DNA of 6,437 nucleotides, taken from positions 725-7,161 of the forward strand of contig DFFH01000026.1 of the NCBI GenBank assembly GCA_002368805.1, in the 5' to 3' direction. Both the position numbers and the translations under genes were made by a program. Below, in pieces: positions 1 to 5,970 of this stretch. Origin of the DNA: Mageeibacillus sp. UBA3781 (GTDB taxonomy: Bacteria > Bacillota > Clostridia > Saccharofermentanales > Saccharofermentanaceae). Under the pieces are notes generated by a model that saw only the letters and a list, made by a program, of their open reading frames with translations, was not told where the DNA came from and ran no database searches. Numbering within the stretch: position 1 is the first letter of the stretch; the number at the start of each line of letters is the position of its first letter.

Positions 1-1011
1 ACCAAGGGTGCGATTTTCTTCGAAGTCACGGAGAAACTTTCGGACGATGAGAAGTTTGAGATCAAGACCTCGACCATGACAGTCGGTATCCGTGGTACTT
101 CCGGCTATGTCTTCTACGACGAAGACGGCCGAGAAGCACTGGTCATCACCGATGGTGTGGTTCATGTCGTTGCAGTCAATCCGGTGACCGGAGAAGTCAA
201 AGAAGAAGACGTTCCTGCCGGAAAAAAGATCAAAGTCTATCACTATAATGACCGTACGGAAAACAGTGTCGAATTCTTCCTCGAAGAACTTGCGGAAGAT
301 GAGATCCCGGCATTCTCTCTGACGATGCTCGCCGAGAATGAAGCACTGCTCAATAAAGTATGTGCGGATACCGGCTGGTCGAAGGAAAAGATCCTGGAAC
401 TGGTGGAGAAGATGAAAAACGGAGAGCCAATTGATAATCCGGATCTTACTCCGACACCGGAACCGACTCCGGAGGCAACGCTGACGCCGACTCCCGAACC
501 GACTCCGGAAGTGTCCCCGACACCGGAAGTATCTCCAACACCGGACCCGGATGTAACAACGACTCCGACTCCGAAGAATACATCGACTCCTACGCCGAAG
601 CCGACGGTAACACCGACCCCGGAGCCATCAGCTACACCGACAGCAACGCCGACACCGACTCCGGTACCGACGGCAACACCGACAGCGACTCCGACGCCTA
701 CGCCGATCCCGACTCCGACTCCGCCGCCAATCCCGGATCCTGACAGCGTTCCGGATGGCTATTATGAAGAAGTAAAGTGGGATGAGGATAACAAGATCTT
801 CATTTATGCCGGACATGATCCCAATGAACCGGAAGGCGACTCAATGGGTTTTGTAGGCTATGTCGATGGAAAGTGGATCAAACTTGACCAAGAGCATGAT
901 GCAGGCGGGCAGCCGACCGATGTCCCGGGAGAAACTACTCCGGCTAGCGATATTTACTGCTACACGAAGAATGGTTCGAAGGTTGTATATTATCAGGATT
1001 TCTGGGGATGA
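1..1011 (+). CDS. FecR-domain protein with Thr/Pro-rich linker, 5' end outside the window
   Basis: The reading frame is open from base 1, so the gene begins upstream and the ATG at 76 is internal. Codons 1-37 fit the end of a FecR domain: a GAIFFEV strand, then IKTSTMTVGIRGTSGYV, the typical 'vrGT' motif (G32-T33 of the fragment), followed by beta-rich sequence to about codon 85. A short charged helical stretch follows (about 95-145), then a Thr-Pro linker (codons 150-247) and a C-terminal segment of about 85 residues rich in Tyr, Asp and Gly that I do not recognise; the protein ends in FWG. In the well-studied case FecR passes a surface signal to a sigma factor, but FecR domains also occur in proteins paired with CHASE2 cyclases. 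The linker suggests an extracytoplasmic protein reaching through the cell wall. No signal peptide can be judged because the N-terminus is missing. The stop lies 8 bp before the cyclase gene, so the two probably form one operon and one sensory unit (inference). Confidence 0.75.
   Translation, partial: TKGAIFFEVTEKLSDDEKFEIKTSTMTVGIRGTSGYVFYDEDGREALVITDGVVHVVAVNPVTGEVKEEDVPAGKKIKVYHYNDRTENSVEFFLEELAEDEIPAFSLTMLAENEALLNKVCADTGWSKEKILELVEKMKNGEPIDNPDLTPTPEPTPEATLTPTPEPTPEVSPTPEVSPTPDPDVTTTPTPKNTSTPTPKPTVTPTPEPSATPTATPTPTPVPTATPTATPTPTPIPTPTPPPIPDPDSVPDGYYEEVKWDEDNKIFIYAGHDPNEPEGDSMGFVGYVDGKWIKLDQEHDAGGQPTDVPGETTPASDIYCYTKNGSKVVYYQDFWG
448..741 (+). repeat. Thr-Pro low-complexity coding repeat
   Basis: About 98 codons are built from ACN-CCN (Thr-Pro) dipeptides with interspersed Glu, Ala, Val, Ser, Lys and Ile, for example TPEPTPE and TPTATPTPTP. 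The DNA reads as imperfect repeats of ccgactccg and acaccgac, with the third base varied. The start is acidic (PEPTPE), the middle basic (TPKNTSTPTPKPT), and the end nearly neutral. Such segments act as extended, often wall-spanning spacers in Gram-positive surface proteins. They can change length by slippage or recombination. Confidence 0.85.
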
Positions 1012-1019
1012 CTTAACGG

Positions 1020-2825
1020 ATGAGTGAAAGCAATAAAAAACTGATATTCTCGCTGATCGGAGCCCTTGTCGTTACATTTTTGTGCGGCAAAGGGCTCTTT
1101 CGGCGTTTTGACATCATGATGCAGGACGCGCTTTACCAAAAGCGTGCCTCGGTTCCCGGCGATATCGTTCTTATCGGGATCGATGAGGACGATATCAAGC
1201 AATATGGTCCGTATAACACCTGGGACAGAAATATGATCGCATCTGTTCTGGATAAGCTTGCGGAGGATCCGGACCCGAATCACCGCCCGGCTGCAGTCGC
1301 GATCGACGCCCTGTATGCGGGAACGACGGATCCGTCCGCGGACACACATCTGGCAAAAGCGGCAGAAAAACTTGGAAATGTTATCGTGGCATCTACAGCA
1401 TATTTCGGAACGGATATCCGCTTCGGATCGGATTCCGTCGTAGTAGATACATACTCGGTAGTGGACTATGCAGAACCATATGAAGAACTGAAAAAGGTCA
1501 CCACCCAGGGACATATCAACACCATGAGTGATGACGACGGTGTGGTAAGACATGCACTTCTTTATGTGGAGCCGGATGGAAGAAGAGTGTACTCAATGGC
1601 ATATCAGGCCGCAAGTATGTATGCAAAGAAGAACGGCTATTCGATCGCGATGCCGCCGACCAATGAGAGAGGACAGTATTTCGTCCAGTTCATCGGAAAG
1701 CCGGGTGATTTTTCTGACGGAGTATCGATCCATGAGGTCCTTGACGGAACTGTGAAGCCGGAATTCTTTGCCGGAAAGATCGTCATGATCGGACCGTATG
1801 CTGCAGCATTCCAGGACTCGTACTTTACCGCGATCGATAAGTCGTCCCGTATGTACGGAGTCGAGATACAGGCCAATATCGTCCAGTTCCTGCTGGATGG
1901 GAATTATAAGGAGTCGGTGCCTGATTATATCCAGCTGATGGTATTATGGATCGTCTGCTTTGCATTCTTCTATTTCTGCAATAACAAGAAACTTCGCGTA
2001 TCCGTTCCGCTTCTGATACTGTTCCTTCTGCTGGGGATCGGCGGATCGATGATGCTCTATTCCGGAGGATATATCACACATGCCGTGTGGATCCCGGCCG
2101 GCGTCTTCATGCTGTTTATCATCACTGTCGCCTCCCACTATATCCGTGCCGCGATCGCCAAGCAGAATGTCACGAAGACATTTGAGCGATATGTAGCACC
2201 GAGTATCGTAAATGAGATCCTGAAGGAGGGTACCGACAGCCTGAAACTCGGCGGAAAACTCTGCGACATCGCAGTGCTTTTCGTGGATATCCGCGGATTT
2301 ACGACGATGTCCGAGCGCCTTTCGCCGGAAGAAGTCGTTCACATCCTCAATCAGTACCTGTCGATGACATCGGCCTGCATCGAAAAGAATAAGGGCACAC
2401 TCGACAAATTCGTCGGTGATGCGACGATGGCATTCTGGGGCGCTCCTCTTCCGGAAGAGGATCCGGTATATCTTGCTGCGCTGACTGCGCTCGATATCGT
2501 AAAGGGCGCGGAGGAACTGTCCAAGAAACTGAAAGAAGAGATCAACGAAGAACTGCATGTCGGTGTCGGCGTCCACTACGGACCGGCCGTAGTCGGTAAC
2601 ATGGGATCGGAAAAGCGCATGGACTATACGGCGATCGGCGATACCGTCAATACCTCGGCACGCCTGGAAGCCAACGCTCCGGGAGGAATGGTCTATATCA
2701 GCCGTGCCGTCGCAGATAAACTCGAAGGCCGTATGCGATTTACATCGCTCGGAGATTCTATTAAACTGAAAGGTAAGGCAGAGGGCTTCGAAGTCCTCAG
2801 ACTCGAAGGACCGGTGGAAGAATGA
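1020..2825 (+). CDS. CHASE2-domain class III adenylate cyclase
   Basis: This 601-residue membrane enzyme probably makes cAMP from ATP. The order is: an N-terminal membrane helix (about residues 8-26), an extracytoplasmic CHASE2 sensor (about 28-300), three membrane helices (about 303-320, 327-348, 353-375), a linker with the conserved FERYVAPSIVNEIL stretch, and a cytoplasmic cyclase domain (about 410-598). Catalytic features are complete. The metal-binding aspartates are D423 (FVDIRGF) and D467 (KFVGD). The adenine-selecting pair is K463 and D535 (RMDYTAIGD), and the transition-state residues are N544 and R548 (VNTSARLE). The K/D pair favours ATP over GTP. The length and layout are usual for CHASE2 cyclases. 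The ATG at 1020 sits 8 bp after the FecR-protein stop; its ribosome site is weak (ggggat, about 11 bases upstream), so coupling to upstream translation is likely. The FecR-type protein is the obvious candidate partner of the sensor. The ligand is unknown. Confidence 0.93.
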   Translation: MSESNKKLIFSLIGALVVTFLCGKGLFRRFDIMMQDALYQKRASVPGDIVLIGIDEDDIKQYGPYNTWDRNMIASVLDKLAEDPDPNHRPAAVAIDALYAGTTDPSADTHLAKAAEKLGNVIVASTAYFGTDIRFGSDSVVVDTYSVVDYAEPYEELKKVTTQGHINTMSDDDGVVRHALLYVEPDGRRVYSMAYQAASMYAKKNGYSIAMPPTNERGQYFVQFIGKPGDFSDGVSIHEVLDGTVKPEFFAGKIVMIGPYAAAFQDSYFTAIDKSSRMYGVEIQANIVQFLLDGNYKESVPDYIQLMVLWIVCFAFFYFCNNKKLRVSVPLLILFLLLGIGGSMMLYSGGYITHAVWIPAGVFMLFIITVASHYIRAAIAKQNVTKTFERYVAPSIVNEILKEGTDSLKLGGKLCDIAVLFVDIRGFTTMSERLSPEEVVHILNQYLSMTSACIEKNKGTLDKFVGDATMAFWGAPLPEEDPVYLAALTALDIVKGAEELSKKLKEEINEELHVGVGVHYGPAVVGNMGSEKRMDYTAIGDTVNTSARLEANAPGGMVYISRAVADKLEGRMRFTSLGDSIKLKGKAEGFEVLRLEGPVEE

Positions 2826-4537
2826 TGCTTCGTTTTCTTGGAAGAGGATCCGCATTTGCAGATGAGCATAACTGTGCGTATTTTACCGCAGGCGATGACC
2901 TCGTGCTCCTCGACTGCCCGATGAGTGCTTTTACCAAATTAAAACAAAAAGCCCTCAAAGCATATGAGAATATCTATGTCCTGATCACGCATACACACGG
3001 CGACCATATCGGCGGTGTGGCGATGCTGGTCGACTATACGCACTTCGTCTTCCACTCGAAGGTGACGGTAGTCGCGCCGTCGGAACAGGTGGAGAGTGAC
3101 CTGAAATACTGGCTTTCGAATCTCGAAGGATGCGGCGATGACTGGTATGACATGATACTTGCTTCTGACATCAAGAAGGACTGGATGGGAGAAGCGATCC
3201 CGACGACACACGCGGCACAGCTTGCCGGCAAATGCTTCGGCTACCGGCTGATCCTGGACGGGAATACCGTCATCTACACGGGCGATTCAAATACGCTTGC
3301 GCCCTATGAGAAGTACCTGTTCCCGGGAGTATATCTCTATACGGAGGTGTCCGCGTATAAGACGGAAGTGCACCTTTACTGCGAGGATATCAAGGAGAAG
3401 GTCAGAAACTTCGTGGAGCAGGGGATCCACGTCTATCTCATGCATATGGATGATGAGACGGTAATTAGAATAATCATGGAAGGAACGGGAGCGGAATTCG
3501 CCCCGCTGGAGGAGGATACTATGAACGATAACGGAATGATCATGGATGCGGTGTTCGGGATCACGGACAGCCTTTATAAGGACATGTGCATGAATAAGTC
3601 GAAAGACCACGGACTTCTGTTCTCCTATCTCACCAAACTCAGTATGACGCTTGTGAATGCGGACCGTGCGAGCTTCTGGAAATGGGATAAAAGAAAGCAC
3701 GTGCTCTGGACGATGACGGCGATCGACGTCGATAAGATCGAGATTCCGGATGATAAGGGCCTCGTCGGAAAAGCACTCCGTACCGAAAAGACCGTGGTCA
3801 CGAACGATCCGTATTCCGATCCGGACTTTAACAGCAATGTGGATAAGCAGACCGGCTATGTCACGAAGTCTGTCCTCGTTCTTCCGGTTGCGGACGTAAA
3901 CGGCAACTTCATCGGCGCACTGCAGCTTCTCAATAAGCTCGATGGCACAGGCTTTGATGAAGTGGAAGATGTGAAAAAACTGTCGCTGGCAGCGCTTATC
4001 TGCGGTATCGCGCTCGAGTCCGAGACATTCCTTCAGGATTCACATCACGACCGTCTGACGGGACTTAAGAACAGAATGGGATTCTTCTACGATTTCGGCG
4101 GTGAGTTTAAGGATTATCTCGATCCGAATGCCGGCAAGACCATGTCGGTATTTATCTGCGATATCGATAAGTTCAAGCGTGTCAATGATACATACGGCCA
4201 CAATGCCGGTGACGATGTTCTTTCCTTTACTGCAAATCTCATCGAGTCTTTCTGCGGAGAAAAGGAAAGTGTTTACCGCTGGGGCGGCGAGGAGTTTGTC
4301 ATGGTGCTTCGGGATACTGATCTTGAGGGCGCTGCGGCAAAGGCCGAGGAGATCCGTGTGAAACTGATGAATTCCGATATTGATGCGGAAGGTACGATCA
4401 TCCGCTGTACCCTGAGCTTCGGTGTCGCTCTCTTTGATCCGAAGAAAACGATCGAAGAGAATATCAGCGTCGCGGATGTCCGCCTCTATACTGCGAAGGA
4501 GACCGGCCGTAACCGTGTCTGCAAGGACGATGTGTAA
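2822..4537 (+). CDS. MBL-fold / GAF / GGDEF fusion, probable diguanylate cyclase
   Basis: This 571-residue cytoplasmic protein has three modules. Residues 1-225 form a metallo-beta-lactamase fold with a full ligand set: H57, H59, D61, H62 (THTHGDHIGG), H130, D155 (YTGDSN) and H208 (LMHMDD), so it is probably a working two-metal hydrolase, closest in feel to RNase Z or phosphodiesterase-like members. Residues about 255-400 form a GAF domain ending in NKLDGTGFDEVED, near the NKFDE motif of cyclic-nucleotide-binding GAFs. Residues about 405-570 form a GGDEF domain with DRLTGLKNR, D447 (CDIDKF) and the active signature GGEEF (488-492), so c-di-GMP synthesis is expected. The inhibitory RxxD site is absent (GEKE at 479-482). 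The gene overlaps the cyclase stop by 4 bases (ATGA); a second ATG at 2825 is an equally good start. No transmembrane segment or signal peptide is visible. A possible internal start at 3521 could give a separate GAF-GGDEF protein. Confidence 0.9.
   Translation: MMLRFLGRGSAFADEHNCAYFTAGDDLVLLDCPMSAFTKLKQKALKAYENIYVLITHTHGDHIGGVAMLVDYTHFVFHSKVTVVAPSEQVESDLKYWLSNLEGCGDDWYDMILASDIKKDWMGEAIPTTHAAQLAGKCFGYRLILDGNTVIYTGDSNTLAPYEKYLFPGVYLYTEVSAYKTEVHLYCEDIKEKVRNFVEQGIHVYLMHMDDETVIRIIMEGTGAEFAPLEEDTMNDNGMIMDAVFGITDSLYKDMCMNKSKDHGLLFSYLTKLSMTLVNADRASFWKWDKRKHVLWTMTAIDVDKIEIPDDKGLVGKALRTEKTVVTNDPYSDPDFNSNVDKQTGYVTKSVLVLPVADVNGNFIGALQLLNKLDGTGFDEVEDVKKLSLAALICGIALESETFLQDSHHDRLTGLKNRMGFFYDFGGEFKDYLDPNAGKTMSVFICDIDKFKRVNDTYGHNAGDDVLSFTANLIESFCGEKESVYRWGGEEFVMVLRDTDLEGAAAKAEEIRVKLMNSDIDAEGTIIRCTLSFGVALFDPKKTIEENISVADVRLYTAKETGRNRVCKDDV
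3508..3523 (+). promoter_or_regulatory. Possible internal ribosome binding site and start codon
   Basis: GGAGGAGGA at 3508-3516 stands 5 bases before an in-frame ATG at 3521 (M234 of the fusion). The position is exactly in the joint between the MBL and GAF domains. A product started here would be a 338-residue GAF-GGDEF protein. The caution is that GAGGAGGAT simply encodes Glu-Glu-Asp, a common run, so chance is quite possible. Confidence 0.35.
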
Positions 4538-4540
4538 GAA

Positions 4541-4578
4541 ATAGGATCTTTTGAGATAAAACACGGAAAAGATCCTAT
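4541..4578. repeat. 12-bp perfect inverted repeat, first array unit
   Basis: ATAGGATCTTTT (4541-4552) is the exact reverse complement of AAAAGATCCTAT (4567-4578), with a 14-base loop. It pairs the first direct copy with the first inverted copy and begins 3 bp after the GGDEF stop codon. There is no T-run directly after it, so a plain intrinsic terminator is not indicated. Confidence 0.8.
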
Positions 4579-4592
4579 CGTATTTCGAATAG

Positions 4593-4637
4593 TAGGATCA
4601 TTTGAGAAGAATCTTCAAAATGATACTATCAATTTTT
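4593..4637 (+). terminator. Possible terminator of the signalling operon, within the array
   Basis: The second unit folds as TAGGATCATTT against AAATGATACTA with one G/A mismatch, and then GAAG/CTTC around a 3-base AAT loop. This makes a long hairpin from 4593 to 4628. Five T residues follow at 4633-4637, four bases after the stem. It could end transcription of the signalling operon, but the stem is AT-rich and the T-run is set back. Confidence 0.35.
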
Positions 4638-4725
4638 GGCTTGGATAGGATCAAATCCTTTAAACCTCGATGATAATCCTATCTTAGAGGGGGACCGGTA
4701 GGATCAAATCATGTAAAATCAACAT

Positions 4726-4760
4726 AAGATCCTACATTGCATTTGAAAATGTAGGATCTT
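4726..4760. repeat. 13-bp perfect inverted repeat inside the array
   Basis: AAGATCCTACATT (4726-4738) and AATGTAGGATCTT (4748-4760) are perfect reverse complements around a 9-base loop. Here an inverted copy pairs with the next direct copy, the opposite register from the first unit. Right after it CTTTTCGCGAAAAG (4758-4771) is itself a perfect 14-bp palindrome. Confidence 0.8.
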
Positions 4761-4929
4761 TTCGCGAAAAGCAAAGGAATAATCCTATCTGCTATTTGTT
4801 TATGTAGGATCATTGGGAATAAAACAAAGAAACGATCCTATCTTGTTCCTGTAATGATAGGATCTGATCGAAAAATGTAAGCATTTGATCCTATTTTGTG
4901 AAATTCAGTTCTTTGATCGTAGGATCTCA

Positions 4930-4958
4930 TTGCGAAGAACATGGGCTTGTGCTAAAAT
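4930..4958 (+). promoter_or_regulatory. Probable sigma-A type promoter of the thi operon
   Basis: TTGCGA (4930-4935) and TAAAAT (4953-4958) are separated by 17 bp, and TGC just before the -10 gives an extended -10 element. Transcription would start near 4965, just upstream of the riboswitch aptamer. The last TAGGATC copy ends at 4926, so anything bound to it would touch the -35 region. Confidence 0.7.
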
Positions 4959-4974
4959 ACACCCGACAAAACAA

Positions 4975-5062
4975 AGCAGGGGAGCTTGTGTAACAGGCTG
5001 AGAGGAAGGATCTTACCTTCGACCCGTAACCTGATTTGGATAATGCCAACGTAGGGATGCCC
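4975..5062 (+). promoter_or_regulatory. TPP riboswitch aptamer (THI element)
   Basis: The conserved blocks are present in order: GGGGAGC (4979-4985), GGCTGAGAG (4997-5005), GACCC (5021-5025), ACCTGAT (5029-5035), GGATAATGCCA (5038-5048) and CGTAGGGA (5050-5057). Pairings are sensible. P3 is AGCTTGT/ACAGGCT around GTA. An optional extra hairpin is GAAGG/CCTTC (5005-5009 with 5016-5020). GGG(G) pairs with CCC of GACCC. P5 is TTGG/CCAA, a compensated change from the CUGG/CCAG of the E. coli thiM aptamer. P1 is short (GCA/TGC). It senses thiamin pyrophosphate and controls the thiM-thiE transcript below it. Confidence 0.95.
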
Positions 5063-5097
5063 GATATATAGGTGTTTACGAGGAGTTACCCAAATCA
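5032..5097 (+). promoter_or_regulatory. Predicted antiterminator pairing of the TPP riboswitch
   Basis: TGATTTGG (5032-5039) in the aptamer core is the exact reverse complement of CCAAATCA (5090-5097) in the terminator loop and 5' arm. Beyond one A/C mismatch, TAAT (5041-5044) can pair with GTTA (5085-5088), with one G-U pair. This pairing destroys both P5 of the aptamer and the terminator stem. The model is that without TPP the antiterminator forms and the genes are on, while with TPP the terminator forms and they are off. Confidence 0.7.
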
Positions 5098-5115
5098 TAT
5101 GAGGTAACTCTTTTT
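5083..5115 (+). terminator. Rho-independent attenuator of the TPP riboswitch
   Basis: GAGTTACC (5083-5090) pairs perfectly with GGTAACTC (5103-5110) around a 12-base loop. The stem can be extended by a G-T and an A-T pair at its base. Five T residues follow at 5111-5115, then ATTT. It lies between the aptamer and the thiM ribosome site, as expected for control by transcription termination. Confidence 0.9.
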
Positions 5116-5133
5116 ATTTGGAGGAATACACAT

Positions 5134-5970
5134 ATGAGTAATCGAAAAGCACTTGGTGAATGTCTGAATGCAGTACACGCGACCACTCCGCTGGTCCATA
5201 ACATCACGAACTATGTCACGGTCAATGATGTGGCGAATGTGCTTCTTGCCTGCGGCGGAAGCCCGATCATGTCGGATGAGCCGAAGGATGTTTATGACAT
5301 AACTTCGATCTGCGGGGGCCTGAATATCAACATCGGCACGCTGAATGAGCGCTCTATCGAGGCGATGATGATCGCCGGTATGCGCGCAAAAGAACTGGGA
5401 CATGTTGTGCTTCTGGATCCGGTCGGAGCTGGTGCGAGCTTTCTTCGTACGAAGACGGCACAGAGCATCGTAGAGGAAGTGAAGCCGGACATCATCCGCG
5501 GAAATATCTCGGAGATCAAGACCCTGGCCAAGGGATCCGGGACGACAAAAGGTGTCGATGCAGATGCGGCAGATACTGTAACAGACGATAATCTCGATGA
5601 AATGGTCGCATTTGTGAAGGCTTTTGCCGAGAAGACCGGTGCCGTGATCGCGATCACCGGTGCGATCGATCTGGTAGCGGACGCTGAGGTCTGCTATGTG
5701 ATCCGCAACGGCCGCAAGGAGATGAGCCGTATCACAGGTACAGGCTGCCAGCTGTCGGGTATGGCGACAGCCTATGCGGTAGCAAATCCGGACAACAAAG
5801 TAGATGCGGTTGCCGCTGCTGTCTGCCTCATGGGCCTTGCCGGCGAGATCGGCTGGTCACGTATGCAGGAAGGCGATGGTAACTCGACATATAGAAACAG
5901 GATTATCGATGCGATTTTTAATATCGATGCAAAGACACTGGAGGAAGGTGCGAAATATGAAATCCGATAA
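5134..5970 (+). CDS. thiM: Hydroxyethylthiazole kinase
   Basis: ThiM phosphorylates 4-methyl-5-(2-hydroxyethyl)thiazole with ATP, the salvage route to the thiazole half of thiamin. The 278-residue length is usual for the family. Family motifs run through the protein: PLVHNITNYVTVNDVANVLLA near the N-terminus (thiazole pocket), SPIMSDEP, LDPVGAGAS, IIRGNISEI with R122, and ITGTGCQLSG with C205, the conserved active-site cysteine and anion hole. The family forms a cytoplasmic trimer with a ribokinase-like fold. The start at 5134 is well set: GGAGGA (5120-5125) stands 8 bases upstream and immediately follows the riboswitch terminator. The TPP riboswitch is expected to switch the gene off when TPP is plentiful. 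thiE overlaps its 3' end. I see nothing missing or damaged. Confidence 0.97.
   Translation: MSNRKALGECLNAVHATTPLVHNITNYVTVNDVANVLLACGGSPIMSDEPKDVYDITSICGGLNINIGTLNERSIEAMMIAGMRAKELGHVVLLDPVGAGASFLRTKTAQSIVEEVKPDIIRGNISEIKTLAKGSGTTKGVDADAADTVTDDNLDEMVAFVKAFAEKTGAVIAITGAIDLVADAEVCYVIRNGRKEMSRITGTGCQLSGMATAYAVANPDNKVDAVAAAVCLMGLAGEIGWSRMQEGDGNSTYRNRIIDAIFNIDAKTLEEGAKYEIR

Larger units (their letters stand above)
4542..4926. repeat. 53-bp-period array of alternating inverted TAGGATC/GATCCTA motifs
   Basis: Direct TAGGATC copies start at 4542, 4593, 4646, 4699, 4752, 4805, 4858 and 4920. Inverted copies start at 4571, 4622 (GATACTA), 4675 (AATCCTA), 4728, 4781 (AATCCTA), 4834 and 4887. Every direct-to-inverted step is 29 bp (spacer 22) and every inverted-to-direct step is 24 bp (spacer 17), except the first (spacer 15) and last (spacer 26). 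Direct copies are followed by A or T (TTT in three); inverted copies are mostly followed by TC. The 22-base spacers share a weak core, W-A-A-A at spacer positions 9-12 (position 11 is A in all seven), and C at 14 in five. The five full-length 17-base spacers all have G at position 11. The units are thus old, diverged tandem copies in which motif and spacing were kept. The array fills the gap between the GGDEF gene and the thi promoter and has no plausible gene inside. I do not recognise the family. Confidence 0.93.

Noticed and set aside
76..78. ATG at 76 as the true start of the FecR-domain protein
   Set aside because: The frame stays open to base 1 and the FecR motif straddles this Met; no ribosome site precedes it.
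628..816. Arginine-rich minus-strand frame
   Set aside because: It is the reverse reading of the Thr-Pro repeat, which forces runs of Arg, Cys and Ser.
1944..2855. Long minus-strand open frame opposite the cyclase gene
   Set aside because: Its protein is rich in His, Arg, Asp and Ser with no domain, it mirrors the codon pattern of the well-supported cyclase, and there is no ribosome site context to support it.
4541..4578. Simple rho-independent terminator directly after the GGDEF gene
   Set aside because: The stem is perfect, but CGTATTT follows instead of a T-run; the next unit with its T5 tract is the better candidate.
4542..4926. CRISPR array
   Set aside because: The conserved unit is only 7 bp and alternates in orientation, spacers are 17 and 22 bases with weak shared bases, and no cas gene is near.
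4542..4926. Replication origin with DnaA boxes or iterons
   Set aside because: No TTATCCACA-like boxes are seen, the motifs alternate in orientation rather than repeat directly, and no replication gene is present.
4542..4926. GATC clustering as a methylation-linked signal
   Set aside because: Many array motifs contain GATC, but GATC is also frequent in the surrounding coding DNA, so the clustering follows from the motif itself.
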